From: Clostridiales bacterium UBA4362
GTDB lineage: Bacteria > Bacillota > Clostridia > TANB77 > CAG-508
Length of the DNA: 7,561 nt
NCBI GenBank assembly: GCA_002393975.1
Contig: DGSM01000070.1
Span: 1 to 7,561, forward strand
Direction of reading: 5' to 3'
Both the position numbers and the translations under genes were made by a program. The notes beneath the pieces were generated by a model that was given only the letters and a program-made list of their open reading frames with translations, was not told the DNA's origin and ran no database searches. Within the stretch, counting starts at the first letter, position 1; every line of letters starts with the position of its first letter. This document shows positions 1-5,708 of the stretch, one piece after another.

Positions 1-146
1 TCTTGCTTATTAATATAAGTAGTACCGGCTGGTGGATTTTTATTAATATCTGAGCTATCTTTTTGGATGAAATGCAAAACTTCAACACAAAGAATAGCAG
101 ATAATATAACAATAATAACTATTGGTATTATTATTTTCTTTTTCAT
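1..146 (-). CDS. N-terminus of a membrane-anchored protein (partial)
   Basis: This is the first 48 codons of a minus-strand gene that runs off the left edge. The peptide begins MKKKIIIPIVIIVILSAI, a Lys-rich start followed by one hydrophobic segment (about residues 5-21), then a polar stretch DSSDINKNPPAG, so it is probably a signal peptide or single-pass anchor with an external domain outside the window. A Cys follows at residue 20 (SAILC), but the context is too weak to call a lipobox. The start is fixed by an AGGAGG at 155-160, which overlaps the stop codon of the PstS-like gene upstream. The 12-nt gap makes co-transcription and probable translational coupling likely. A second binding-protein component or accessory exported protein of the same system would fit, but that is a guess from position. 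Function unknown. Confidence 0.75.
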   Translation of the reverse strand, partial: MKKKIIIPIVIIVILSAILCVEVLHFIQKDSSDINKNPPAGTTYINKQ

Positions 147-158
147 TATAGAAACCTC

Positions 159-1238
159 CTAGTTAACAGGAACATATCCTGCATCTTCTATAATTTTGCT
201 TCCTCTATCTGAAGTAACGGCATTTACCCATTTCTTAGCTGGGCTATCTTCGCTTATTCCTTTAAGTGTAACAATGTATCCATTTGTATAGATAGGGTAG
301 GTACCATCTTTTATAGTTTCTATTGATGGAGTAACTCCATCTACAGCAATCATTTTAACAGTATCTCTTTTGTACATAGTATTTACATAGTAGAAATAAG
401 AATAACCAATTGATGCTTTAGCATTATCATATTCTGCAATAGCATCCATAAGGCCTCCCATATCAGCTTCTATTTTCATTTGTGGAGCTGTCATAAATTT
501 AGCATCTTTCATTACTAGTGAAATCATTGCTGTTTGACTTCCACTACCATTAGGTCTTTGGTAAGGAATAATAGCTTCATCATCTCCGCCAACTTCTTTC
601 CAATTAGTGATGTCACCTTTATAGATTTTTACTATTTCATCAAGTGTTAAACTGTCTACTGGATTTGCCGTATTTACAATAAATACAAATGCAGATCTTG
701 TAACAGGCATTACATCTAGTTCAACACCTTTAGATTTTGCATAATCATAATCGGCTTGTGATGGCTCAGCAACAAATATTACATCAACTTTGCCATCTAC
801 TAAGTTTTTATAAACATCGCTTGTTCTAGTTTTTGTATATGTATAATCTAAATCTTCTTCATTTACACCCATGAAATTAGCAGCAATACTATCTACTAAA
901 GGATGTATTGCAAGAGATGCATCAACCCTTGGATAGTTTTCCTTGGTAAAAATAGGATCTGTTGAAATTGTTTTTACTACATTTTGAGTTGGAGTATTTG
1001 GTTTAACTGCTTCTTTGTTTTTATTTAAGTAAGCTAGTATTACTATTCCAGCTATAAGAATTAATATAATTATTATGCTAATTATAGTTCCAACGCTTAC
1101 CTTAGATTTTTTCTTTTCTTCATGTTTTGCTGGTTCTTCTAATTTTGGTTCTGCTTTAAACTTTTCTTCAAAGTTTGAAGATTCATTTTCAATATCATTA
1201 TTATTATTATTATTTAAATCATTATTTGGTTCTTCCAT
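159..1238 (-). CDS. PstS-like substrate-binding protein with N-terminal membrane anchor
   Basis: A 359-residue periplasmic-binding-protein-fold component of the PstS (phosphate ABC transporter) superfamily, displayed outside the membrane. The domain spans about residues 95-359. Typical signatures are NPVDSLTLDEI (192-202), ITNWKEVGG (210-218) and the anion-loop-like RPNGSGSQT (228-236). A reading frame open further upstream would give 404 residues. I chose the ATG at 1238 because AAGGAGG lies just upstream (about 1246-1252) and the extra 45 residues have no binding site. Residues 1-45 are acidic, Asn-rich and Lys-rich, followed by one membrane segment (about 50-71), so the tail should be cytoplasmic; there is no lipobox, unlike the usual lipoprotein PstS. 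The first ligand loop reads VDASLAIHPL where relatives usually have a DGST-type loop, so phosphate as ligand is uncertain. It forms an operon with the gene at 1-146. Several weak promoter-like matches lie in 1239-1372, none convincing. Confidence 0.85.
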   Translation of the reverse strand: MEEPNNDLNNNNNNDIENESSNFEEKFKAEPKLEEPAKHEEKKKSKVSVGTIISIIIILILIAGIVILAYLNKNKEAVKPNTPTQNVVKTISTDPIFTKENYPRVDASLAIHPLVDSIAANFMGVNEEDLDYTYTKTRTSDVYKNLVDGKVDVIFVAEPSQADYDYAKSKGVELDVMPVTRSAFVFIVNTANPVDSLTLDEIVKIYKGDITNWKEVGGDDEAIIPYQRPNGSGSQTAMISLVMKDAKFMTAPQMKIEADMGGLMDAIAEYDNAKASIGYSYFYYVNTMYKRDTVKMIAVDGVTPSIETIKDGTYPIYTNGYIVTLKGISEDSPAKKWVNAVTSDRGSKIIEDAGYVPVN

Positions 1239-1372
1239 ATATAATCCTCCTTGAGATAAGAATATAACAAAAAATAAAGAACAAACAATGATTAATAGAT
1301 TTTTTAATATAGTTTTAATGAATATGTAATCAATATGATTATATAAACAAATAAGTTGAATCAAAAAAGACA

Positions 1373-1422
1373 TAAAAAAAGCAGGAGTTAGATGGAATGT
1401 TTTGGTGCTTCCAACTCCTGCT
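1373..1422 (-). terminator. Intrinsic terminator of the structured RNA
   Basis: Reading the minus strand, AGCAGGAGTT (1413-1422) pairs perfectly with AACTCCTGCT (1380-1389), and a GGAA/TTCC extension lies inside the loop. Seven U residues (1374-1380) follow. The stem is 10 bp and GC-rich against a very AT-rich background, so it is a strong Rho-independent terminator. It ends the RNA before the PstS-like operon. Confidence 0.9.
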
Positions 1423-1608
1423 ACGTAACTTGCAAGTTTTAGGTAATAACTTAGCTTCAGATAAGGCGATGACTTGGGATTAAATCTATCCCAGAACTCT
1501 TTTCTGATTTAGTCCATTTCTGGTTGTAGTAGATTTTGATTTTGGCTTTTAGACTTAAATAATATAGCTTAAGGTTTTACCTTCAACGAAGTTACATCAA
1601 AAACTTGC
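1373..1608 (-). ncRNA. Structured non-coding RNA, class unassigned (about 235 nt)
   Basis: An independent minus-strand unit bounded by an extended -10 promoter and a strong terminator, with no supported ORF inside. The predicted first nucleotide (about 1608) begins GCAAGTTTT, which pairs perfectly with AAAACTTGC located just before the terminator, giving a 9-bp closing stem that brings both ends together. Inside it TAACTT pairs with AAGTTA (6 bp), followed by at least three local hairpins: AAGGT/ACCTT, CCA-GAAA-TGG, and TGGGAT/ATCCCA. This is a compact multi-branched RNA rather than a simple leader. I do not see the hallmarks of tmRNA, SRP RNA, RNase P RNA or T-boxes. A long closing stem and stand-alone transcription are compatible with 6S RNA or a raiA-motif-like RNA, but I cannot confirm either. 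It could in principle be the leader of the PstS-like operon, though the terminator argues for an independent transcript. Confidence 0.65.
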
Positions 1609-1614
1609 ACTAGC

Positions 1615-1643
1615 ATTATACCATAAGAAAAGGAAAAACGCAA
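1615..1643 (-). promoter_or_regulatory. Extended -10 promoter of the structured RNA
   Basis: On the minus strand TTGCGT (1638-1643) is separated by exactly 17 nt from TATAAT (1615-1620), and TGG immediately before the -10 supplies the extended TGn element. The predicted start near 1608 coincides with the first base of the closing stem of the RNA, which supports both calls. It diverges from the promoter at 1669-1697. Confidence 0.75.
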
Positions 1644-1668
1644 AAAATAAGCGATACAGAGCAACAAA

Positions 1669-1697
1669 TTGACATAAAACAAGAAAAATGATATAAT
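1669..1697 (+). promoter_or_regulatory. Consensus promoter of riboswitch leader 1
   Basis: A perfect TTGACA (1669-1674), a 17-nt spacer and a perfect TATAAT (1692-1697), with TGA at 1689-1691 as extended -10. The predicted start (about 1704) lies within the 5' strand of the aptamer closing helix, so the first bases of P1 drawn at 1701-1703 may not be transcribed. Such strong constitutive promoters are usual ahead of riboswitches that act by termination. Confidence 0.85.
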
Positions 1698-1700
1698 TTA

Positions 1701-1800
1701 ATATGTAATGAGGGAGTAATTACCAAGTAAAATTGGAATAGATTCAACAACACATGGCGTAGCTTTGGATCTATTTTAAATAATGAGACTTATTATATAT
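1701..1800 (+). promoter_or_regulatory. Riboswitch aptamer 1, yybP-ykoY (Mn2+)-like
   Basis: P1 pairs 1701-1712 with 1789-1800 over up to 12 bp (two G-U). The strands leading into the core are GGGAGUA and AAUGAGAC, the pattern I associate with yybP-ykoY manganese riboswitches. A small CCAA/UUGG hairpin (1723-1726 with 1733-1736) and a P3 AAUAGAU/AUCUAUU helix (1737-1743 with 1769-1775) follow. P3 encloses UCAACAACA, resembling the metal-binding L3 strand of that class, and a short hairpin. The same RNA recurs at 5415-5517 with helices preserved and loops changed, which is evidence of functional selection. It sits between a consensus promoter and a terminator upstream of the 604-residue gene. 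Structure and duplication are seen; the manganese class is inferred from motifs. Confidence 0.75.
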
Positions 1801-1849
1801 GGTAAAACTATATATTTTTAGTCGGTTACTCCAAGATATGAGAAATAGC

Positions 1850-1887
1850 ATCCTACATAGTTATACCAACTATATAGGATTTTTTTT
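1850..1887 (+). terminator. Riboswitch-controlled terminator 1
   Basis: A 13-bp stem with one C-A mismatch (1850-1862 with 1868-1880), a 5-nt loop and eight U residues lie before the 604-residue gene. The upstream segment 1801-1810 (GGTAAAACTA) can pair with 1858-1867 with a single mismatch, opening the terminator's 5' arm, so it is a plausible antiterminator. A separate segment, TTACTCC (1826-1832), is complementary to the aptamer core GGAGTAA (1713-1719) and could unfold the aptamer. Confidence 0.8.
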
Positions 1888-1934
1888 GAAAAGAATTCTA
1901 TGTATATGTAATAGAATAAAGGAGACAATAAAAA

Positions 1935-3749
1935 ATGGGTACCAATACCGAAGACAGAAGAAAAGAATTAATTAGAAGATTAAATAGTACAGAAGATTAT
2001 ATAAAAGGATATAGTTGTGAAATTATATCAACTCAGAATTTAGAAAAATTAAAAAGAATGCGTGGTCTATTAATATATATTTTAGATAGATTACAGATAG
2101 ATGGAGTATTAACTGAATTGCAAGCTCTCGAAAAAAAGAAAAACAAACGTCTTAATCTATTATTACCATCTGAACTAGAAATAAAATCTGATTATAGAAT
2201 AATGCTAGCAGATGTTGATAGAATCATTGAAAGAGCAAAAAGAGGAGGGGACACTCCTAATGATGATATTTATATTATGCTTCTTACAAGAGGATATGCA
2301 AATAAATTAGCTCATCATGAAGAAGAAAATTTTTTTGAACAAGTATTTAATTCAGTCATTATAGAGAGAGTCGATATGTTAGCAAATGTACAAGCAGATA
2401 ATGTACTAAAGGCGTTAAAAGTATTGCCTCATTATAGTAAGCCAAAAAGGTTTAAACAACAATTTGAAGTTTTACTAAAAAGACATACTGACGTAAGTGG
2501 TAAAATTAGAGGAGATATTAAAGATAATCTAAAATCAGAAATATTTGATTTACTAAAAGAAAAGGGGACTACACCAGATTATGAAACAATAAAAGCAAAA
2601 ATAAAGGTAGCTATTATTCAAGGTGAAATGGAAAAGTGTAAAACAGATACGGCTAAAGCTATAAAACGTGAAGTAGAAGATATGTATAAAAAAGCTATGC
2701 AAAACAAAGGTGTAGAAACCATGGCATCTCATTTAAATAAGAGCAAAATAGAAATAATACAAGACCTAGTGAAAATACTTGTTGGATATAAAAAATCCAA
2801 AAGAACAAATTCTATTATAACTAAACCTGTTTTTAATGATAAAGATTTAAATGATTTATTTGATGAATTGATTTTTTTCTATGATAGAGTAACACTAAAT
2901 TCTAACAAACCTTTATTGGTTGATATAGATTCTATTCTTCCTGATTTGTTTTCAAAAATGGAATTAATAAGAGCTGCTTATGATAGTAAGCAAATGTTGA
3001 CTAGAGGAGTATTAGACCAAAAGAAATTAATTTCTTATATATGTACTAATATTAGAGAAGAAGATACCTTAAAAGGAGTCGAATTCCAGAAAAGAGCAGA
3101 AACAGAAAAAGATAATGATACAGTAAATGTATACCAAGAAGGCTTTTTAAATTTATTTGGAGTACATTATTTACCAGATGATGAGAAAATAGTAGACTTT
3201 AAAGAAGAAACACAAAAAAGAATTCGTTTATCATACACTCCAGATAATGTTAATTATTTGTATGCTAAACAATTAGATTCTATGGCTTTTAATATACCAA
3301 TTAAATTAACTCCTGACCAACAAAATTATTTAAGGCAACTTGCAAATGTTATTTTATTTATTGAAGAGAATAATATAAAACCCAAAGATTTTAGACTTGC
3401 TTATCCAGAAGAGTATAAAGCTTTGATTATTAATAAGGATGGAAGACAAATAAATATATATGATGCTATATATGATTTATTTAATGATAAAAAGTATAGT
3501 GATAAAAGAGAATTCAATGCACTTAAATTACAAGTATTACTTGGATCAGGAGTTAAAAATTATATTAGATATTATAGAAAAATGAGAAACAAAGATGGTG
3601 AAATTATGGACCATCCATTAAAACCAAAAGCAAAACATCCATTAAGATTGTATATACCTAAAAGCGAGTTGGCTAAAAGAAGATTAACCAAAAGAATAGA
3701 ATCATTTATAGGACAAAGAAGAAAAGTAAACCAATCACAAGAATTATAA
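1935..3749 (+). CDS. Unrecognised 604-residue cytoplasmic protein under riboswitch 1
   Basis: I do not recognise this protein. It has no signal peptide and no membrane segment, and is highly charged. The first 330 residues look almost entirely helical, with long Lys/Glu-rich amphipathic stretches that may form helical repeats or coiled coil. The C-terminal third is more globular in composition, and the end is strongly basic: DHPLKPKAKHPLRLYIP (559-575) is followed by KSELAKRRLTKRIES and further Arg/Lys, which suggests nucleic-acid or ribosome binding, an inference from charge only. No nucleotide-binding, metal-transport or catalytic motif is apparent. AAAGGAG (1918-1924) is 10 nt before the ATG, supporting the start. 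It is the only gene between the riboswitch and the hairpin at 3753-3780, so it appears monocistronic and riboswitch-controlled. That is unusual for a yybP-ykoY-type leader, whose known targets are mostly metal exporters. Confidence 0.85.
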   Translation: MGTNTEDRRKELIRRLNSTEDYIKGYSCEIISTQNLEKLKRMRGLLIYILDRLQIDGVLTELQALEKKKNKRLNLLLPSELEIKSDYRIMLADVDRIIERAKRGGDTPNDDIYIMLLTRGYANKLAHHEEENFFEQVFNSVIIERVDMLANVQADNVLKALKVLPHYSKPKRFKQQFEVLLKRHTDVSGKIRGDIKDNLKSEIFDLLKEKGTTPDYETIKAKIKVAIIQGEMEKCKTDTAKAIKREVEDMYKKAMQNKGVETMASHLNKSKIEIIQDLVKILVGYKKSKRTNSIITKPVFNDKDLNDLFDELIFFYDRVTLNSNKPLLVDIDSILPDLFSKMELIRAAYDSKQMLTRGVLDQKKLISYICTNIREEDTLKGVEFQKRAETEKDNDTVNVYQEGFLNLFGVHYLPDDEKIVDFKEETQKRIRLSYTPDNVNYLYAKQLDSMAFNIPIKLTPDQQNYLRQLANVILFIEENNIKPKDFRLAYPEEYKALIINKDGRQINIYDAIYDLFNDKKYSDKREFNALKLQVLLGSGVKNYIRYYRKMRNKDGEIMDHPLKPKAKHPLRLYIPKSELAKRRLTKRIESFIGQRRKVNQSQEL

Positions 3750-3752
3750 AAC

Positions 3753-3785
3753 AAAGCTCTACTAGAAATAGCAGAGCTTTAATTA
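3753..3785 (+). terminator. Terminator after the 604-residue gene
   Basis: AAAGCTCT (3753-3760) pairs with AGAGCTTT (3773-3780), and CTA/TAG continues the stem inward around a short A-rich loop. The following tract is only partly T-rich (AATTATTATTTTT), so efficiency is uncertain, but the position 3 nt after the stop codon supports termination here. Confidence 0.65.
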
Positions 3786-3826
3786 TTATTTTTGCCCAAT
3801 TGCTTATATGTAATGCTACTTTTTTA

Positions 3827-3855
3827 TTGTTATTTATTATATGAGATGATAAAAT
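3827..3855 (+). promoter_or_regulatory. Extended -10 promoter of the 357-residue gene
   Basis: TTGTTA (3827-3832), a 17-nt spacer, then TAAAAT (3850-3855) preceded by TGA (3847-3849). It lies about 40 nt before the start codon and downstream of the previous terminator, so this gene is probably its own unit. Background AT content makes chance matches common, hence moderate confidence. Confidence 0.5.
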
Positions 3856-3893
3856 TATAAAAAATAAAATAATAAAAAAGTTAGGGTGGGAAT

Positions 3894-4967
3894 ATGAAAA
3901 AGAAAGTAATTATTGGTTGCGTAATTTCATTTTTAGTCTTAATCATTATTGCTTTAGCAATTGCACTTATTATTTCTTTAAATAGTAAAAAGAATTTAAA
4001 TAGTGTTTATTATGCTACTGGAAAAGTGAGTAATGAATATCAAACTATTGCTAATGAATTTGTTAATGCTGTTAAAAGTGAAAAACAAATGAAAGAGTAT
4101 ATTAATAAGTATTTTGACTATAGAGCATGTTATGCTTATGAAAAATTGACTGAGAAAGATTCAATTGATGAAAATGATGATTTACAAAAGTTTGTAGATT
4201 ATTATTACAATACACCAGATGAATCAGAGATTAATAAAATAACAGATAGTTATACAGGTGGATATTTAGAGTTAGTAAATAAAAAGTATAATCTAACACT
4301 TGTTAATATAGGAGCTCCTATAAAATATAAAGGAAATTTAAAATTTGAGGATTTAGATGTTACATATGTAGATAGTGATGGAAAAGAATTAGTTTTTTCT
4401 TTTACAATGTATGATAATAAGGTTGCTCTAATAGCTGTTCCAGGAGATGATACTGATGGAGCAAACTATAGTGTAAATTTTGTTGATGCAGATACTATCA
4501 CATATAGGGAAGACTATTCTTCTTTCGGTATAACTTCTGATAGTATGGAAAGTATGTTATCTGAAGAAATAGAAGATTCAAGTTATGAAGATGGTGGATA
4601 TATACTAAAACTAAAAAATGGAACATATTGCTATTATGAAGTTGATGATATAGGATGTGTAAATTATATTGATTTTTATACAAATTGGTCTCCAAGCAGT
4701 TCATCTAATGAGAGAAAGAACTGGGAAGAATCATTTAATGACTTCTTAGATACTTATTATTATGATTATGATTCATTTGAGGATAGCTTGAAATCATTTA
4801 TATCTGAGATAGATAATAATTTAAGCTATGATGAAAATCTTCCTTTTCCACAAGAAATTTATAGAGATTCTAGAACTAATGGACATTCAAAGTTTGAAAT
4901 TGCTGTTCATGGTATGTCAGAGACTAAATTAGAACTAAACTTTATAATTACACCTATTAGTGAATAA
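3894..4967 (+). CDS. Single-pass membrane-anchored acidic exported protein, function unknown
   Basis: 357 residues. MKKK is followed by one long hydrophobic segment (about residues 5-29), then a polar extracellular region to the end. The architecture fits an uncleaved signal-anchor. The outside part is rich in Asp, Glu, Ser and Tyr (for example TYYYDYDSFEDS and SSSSNERK near the C-terminal quarter) and looks like mixed alpha/beta, possibly two small domains. The first region (about 35-190) has the pattern of small DUF4878/NTF2-like lipoprotein folds (helix-rich start, then KYKGNLKFEDLDVTYVDSDGKEL-like strands), but I cannot assign a family. AGGGTGG (about 3883-3889) precedes the ATG. It ends at a bidirectional terminator. 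A decayed homologue of its C-terminal part lies tail-to-tail at 5068-5340, so this gene belongs to a family duplicated at this locus. Confidence 0.85.
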   Translation: MKKKVIIGCVISFLVLIIIALAIALIISLNSKKNLNSVYYATGKVSNEYQTIANEFVNAVKSEKQMKEYINKYFDYRACYAYEKLTEKDSIDENDDLQKFVDYYYNTPDESEINKITDSYTGGYLELVNKKYNLTLVNIGAPIKYKGNLKFEDLDVTYVDSDGKELVFSFTMYDNKVALIAVPGDDTDGANYSVNFVDADTITYREDYSSFGITSDSMESMLSEEIEDSSYEDGGYILKLKNGTYCYYEVDDIGCVNYIDFYTNWSPSSSSNERKNWEESFNDFLDTYYYDYDSFEDSLKSFISEIDNNLSYDENLPFPQEIYRDSRTNGHSKFEIAVHGMSETKLELNFIITPISE

Positions 4968-4992
4968 AGATATAAAAACATATAAAAAATAA

Positions 4993-5025
4993 AAGCTTAT
5001 ACGAAAGTATAAGCTTCTATTTTTT
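4993..5025 (+). terminator. Perfect 10-bp GAAA-tetraloop terminator, probably bidirectional
   Basis: AAGCTTATAC (4993-5002), a GAAA loop, then GTATAAGCTT (5007-5016), followed by CTA and six T residues. The bases before the stem are A-rich, so the hairpin also has a U-rich tail on the minus strand and could terminate the convergent remnant gene. Confidence 0.85.
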
Positions 5026-5067
5026 ATAATTAGATTTCATAATTTAAAAATTGCTAAACAAATTTTA

Positions 5068-5340
5068 TTAATAATTAAGAGGTGTTACTATAAAATGATA
5101 AGTAGTTTCACTATCGGATTCCTTTATAGCTAACATATGGAATCTAGTATGTTCTATTATTTTTATATCATTATAAACATAGTGAGGTTATTCTGAGGAT
5201 GAATCATTGTAAAAAGCTTCTTTTATTTTGGTTAATTGATTATTAACAGTGTTTTCTACTAAAGAGCCTTCTTCAAAAGCTATTTTTTCTAGTAACATAG
5301 ATATGTATTTTGTACATAAAAAGAATTGATTGTAAATAAA
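5068..5340 (-). pseudogene. Decayed C-terminal fragment of a homologue of the 357-residue protein
   Basis: Minus-strand frame running from just after a stop (5341-5343) to TAA at 5068-5070, interrupted by an in-frame TAA at 5188-5190. The last 28 residues, including HTRFHM and ending YHFIVTPLNY, align without gaps to the end of the 357-residue protein (HSKFEI, ending LNFIITPISE), with 8 identities and many conservative changes. Further upstream, YNQFFLCTKY and the NTVNNQL region follow the same order as FNDFLDTYYY and SEIDNNL in the intact gene. There is no ribosome binding site before the only internal ATG (5298) and no membrane anchor, so it is a truncated relic carrying a nonsense mutation. 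It converges on the intact gene, sharing the terminator at 4993-5025. Confidence 0.65.
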
Positions 5341-5381
5341 CTATATAGTAGGCAATATAAATAATACTCGACTCTAAAATG

Positions 5382-5410
5382 TTGACAAAAATGGTAATAT
5401 GTGGTATAAT
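5382..5410 (+). promoter_or_regulatory. Consensus promoter of riboswitch leader 2
   Basis: A perfect TTGACA (5382-5387), a 17-nt spacer and a perfect TATAAT (5405-5410), with TGG at 5402-5404 as extended -10. The predicted start is about 5416-5417, at the base of the aptamer closing helix. The layout matches that of riboswitch 1. Confidence 0.88.
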
Positions 5411-5414
5411 CTTT

Positions 5415-5517
5415 TATGTAATGAGGGAGTAATTGCCAAGTTCATTTGGAATAGATTCAACAACATAACATGGCTTTAAAGCCTGGATCTATTTTAATTA
5501 ATGAGACTTATTATATA
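5415..5517 (+). promoter_or_regulatory. Riboswitch aptamer 2, yybP-ykoY (Mn2+)-like
   Basis: A paralogue of the aptamer at 1701-1800. P1 is 5415-5425 with 5507-5517; the core strands GGGAGUA and AAUGAGAC are identical. The CCAA/UUGG hairpin (5436-5439 with 5446-5449) is conserved with a changed loop. P3 AAUAGAU/AUCUAUU (5450-5456 with 5487-5493) and UCAACAACA are identical, and the P4 hairpin is a stronger GGCUUUAAAGCC. Loops and P4 vary while helices and core are kept, as expected of an aptamer. The first functional ORF downstream is the sugar kinase at 5767, with a 10-codon ORF in between; no metal transporter follows inside the window. Structure is seen; the ligand class is inferred. Confidence 0.78.
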
Positions 5518-5539
5518 TATTAAACTATATGTAATAAGT
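5506..5539 (+). promoter_or_regulatory. P1-competing sequestering hairpin and antiterminator strand of riboswitch 2
   Basis: 5506-5519 pairs with 5526-5539 over 14 bp (one G-U) around a 6-nt loop. It uses the same bases as the 3' strand of P1 (5507-5517), so aptamer closure and this hairpin exclude each other. The bases 5515-5530 are perfectly complementary over 16 nt to 5572-5587 inside the terminator. If P1 is closed, most of this strand is free to block the terminator; if P1 is open, the hairpin hides it and the terminator forms. This predicts ligand-induced expression. Confidence 0.75.
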
Positions 5540-5563
5540 TGAATTCATAATATAATTATTATC

Positions 5564-5600
5564 AAGCCCATATATAGTTTAATATATGGGCTTTTAGTTT
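5564..5600 (+). terminator. Riboswitch-controlled terminator 2
   Basis: AAGCCCATATAT (5564-5575) pairs with ATATATGGGCTT (5582-5593) in a perfect 12-bp stem with a 6-nt loop, followed by TTAGTTT. The U-tract is interrupted, so read-through may be substantial. The antiterminator at 5515-5530 covers the upper stem, the loop and part of the 3' arm. Confidence 0.85.
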
Positions 5601-5630
5601 GCCTCAAAATATATAAGGAGGGTTAGTATT

Positions 5631-5663
5631 ATGAAGAAAGAAATAGTAAAGATACCGTGTTAA
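5631..5663 (+). CDS. Ten-codon ORF after riboswitch 2: gene relic or leader peptide
   Basis: ATG at 5631 follows a textbook AGGAGG (5616-5621) at 9-nt spacing, yet the frame reads only MKKEIVKIPC before TAA. Such a strong site right behind the riboswitch terminator is where the regulated gene should start. A one-base frame change within codons 7-9 would join it to the GTG-TTA-AAA frame and lengthen it only to about 20 codons (ending at a TAA near 5690). It is probably either the stub left after deletion of the original riboswitch-controlled gene or a short leader peptide ahead of the sugar kinase. Translation is not demonstrated. Confidence 0.35.
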   Translation: MKKEIVKIPC

Positions 5664-5708
5664 AAATAGAGATAACTAAAGATATTGGATAAAAGATTAA
5701 GAAAAGAA

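Noticed and set aside
1239..1373. Upstream extension of the PstS-like gene by 45 residues (start at 1373)
   Set aside because: The extension has no ribosome binding site, overlaps the terminator U-tract of the upstream RNA, and would put a second hydrophobic stretch before the acidic tail. The ATG at 1238 has a strong AAGGAGG.
1373..1608. T-box, tmRNA, SRP RNA or RNase P RNA identity for the structured RNA
   Set aside because: No T-box GGUGGNACCGCG-like strand, no tmRNA tag reading frame, no SRP domain IV GGAAG/AGGUC-type core, and no RNase P GAGGAAAGUCC-type element could be found.
3572..3754. 60-codon minus-strand ORF inside the end of the 604-residue gene
   Set aside because: It lies opposite a well-supported gene, has no ribosome binding site, and its composition is the complement of Lys/Arg-rich codons.
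4498..4704. 68-codon minus-strand ORF inside the 357-residue gene
   Set aside because: Antisense shadow with Leu/His/Tyr-rich composition and no translation signal.
1701..5517. The two similar leader segments as copies of a mobile element or CRISPR-like repeat
   Set aside because: Similarity stops at the aptamer edges, differences fall in loops while helices are kept, there are no terminal inverted repeats or transposase, and there are only two copies. Riboswitch duplication explains it better.
5572..5587. The perfect 16-nt complement as a mere AT-rich coincidence
   Set aside because: It includes a non-repetitive AGTTTA/TAAACT core and falls exactly in the antiterminator and terminator positions, with a second overlapping 14-bp pairing that completes a switch.
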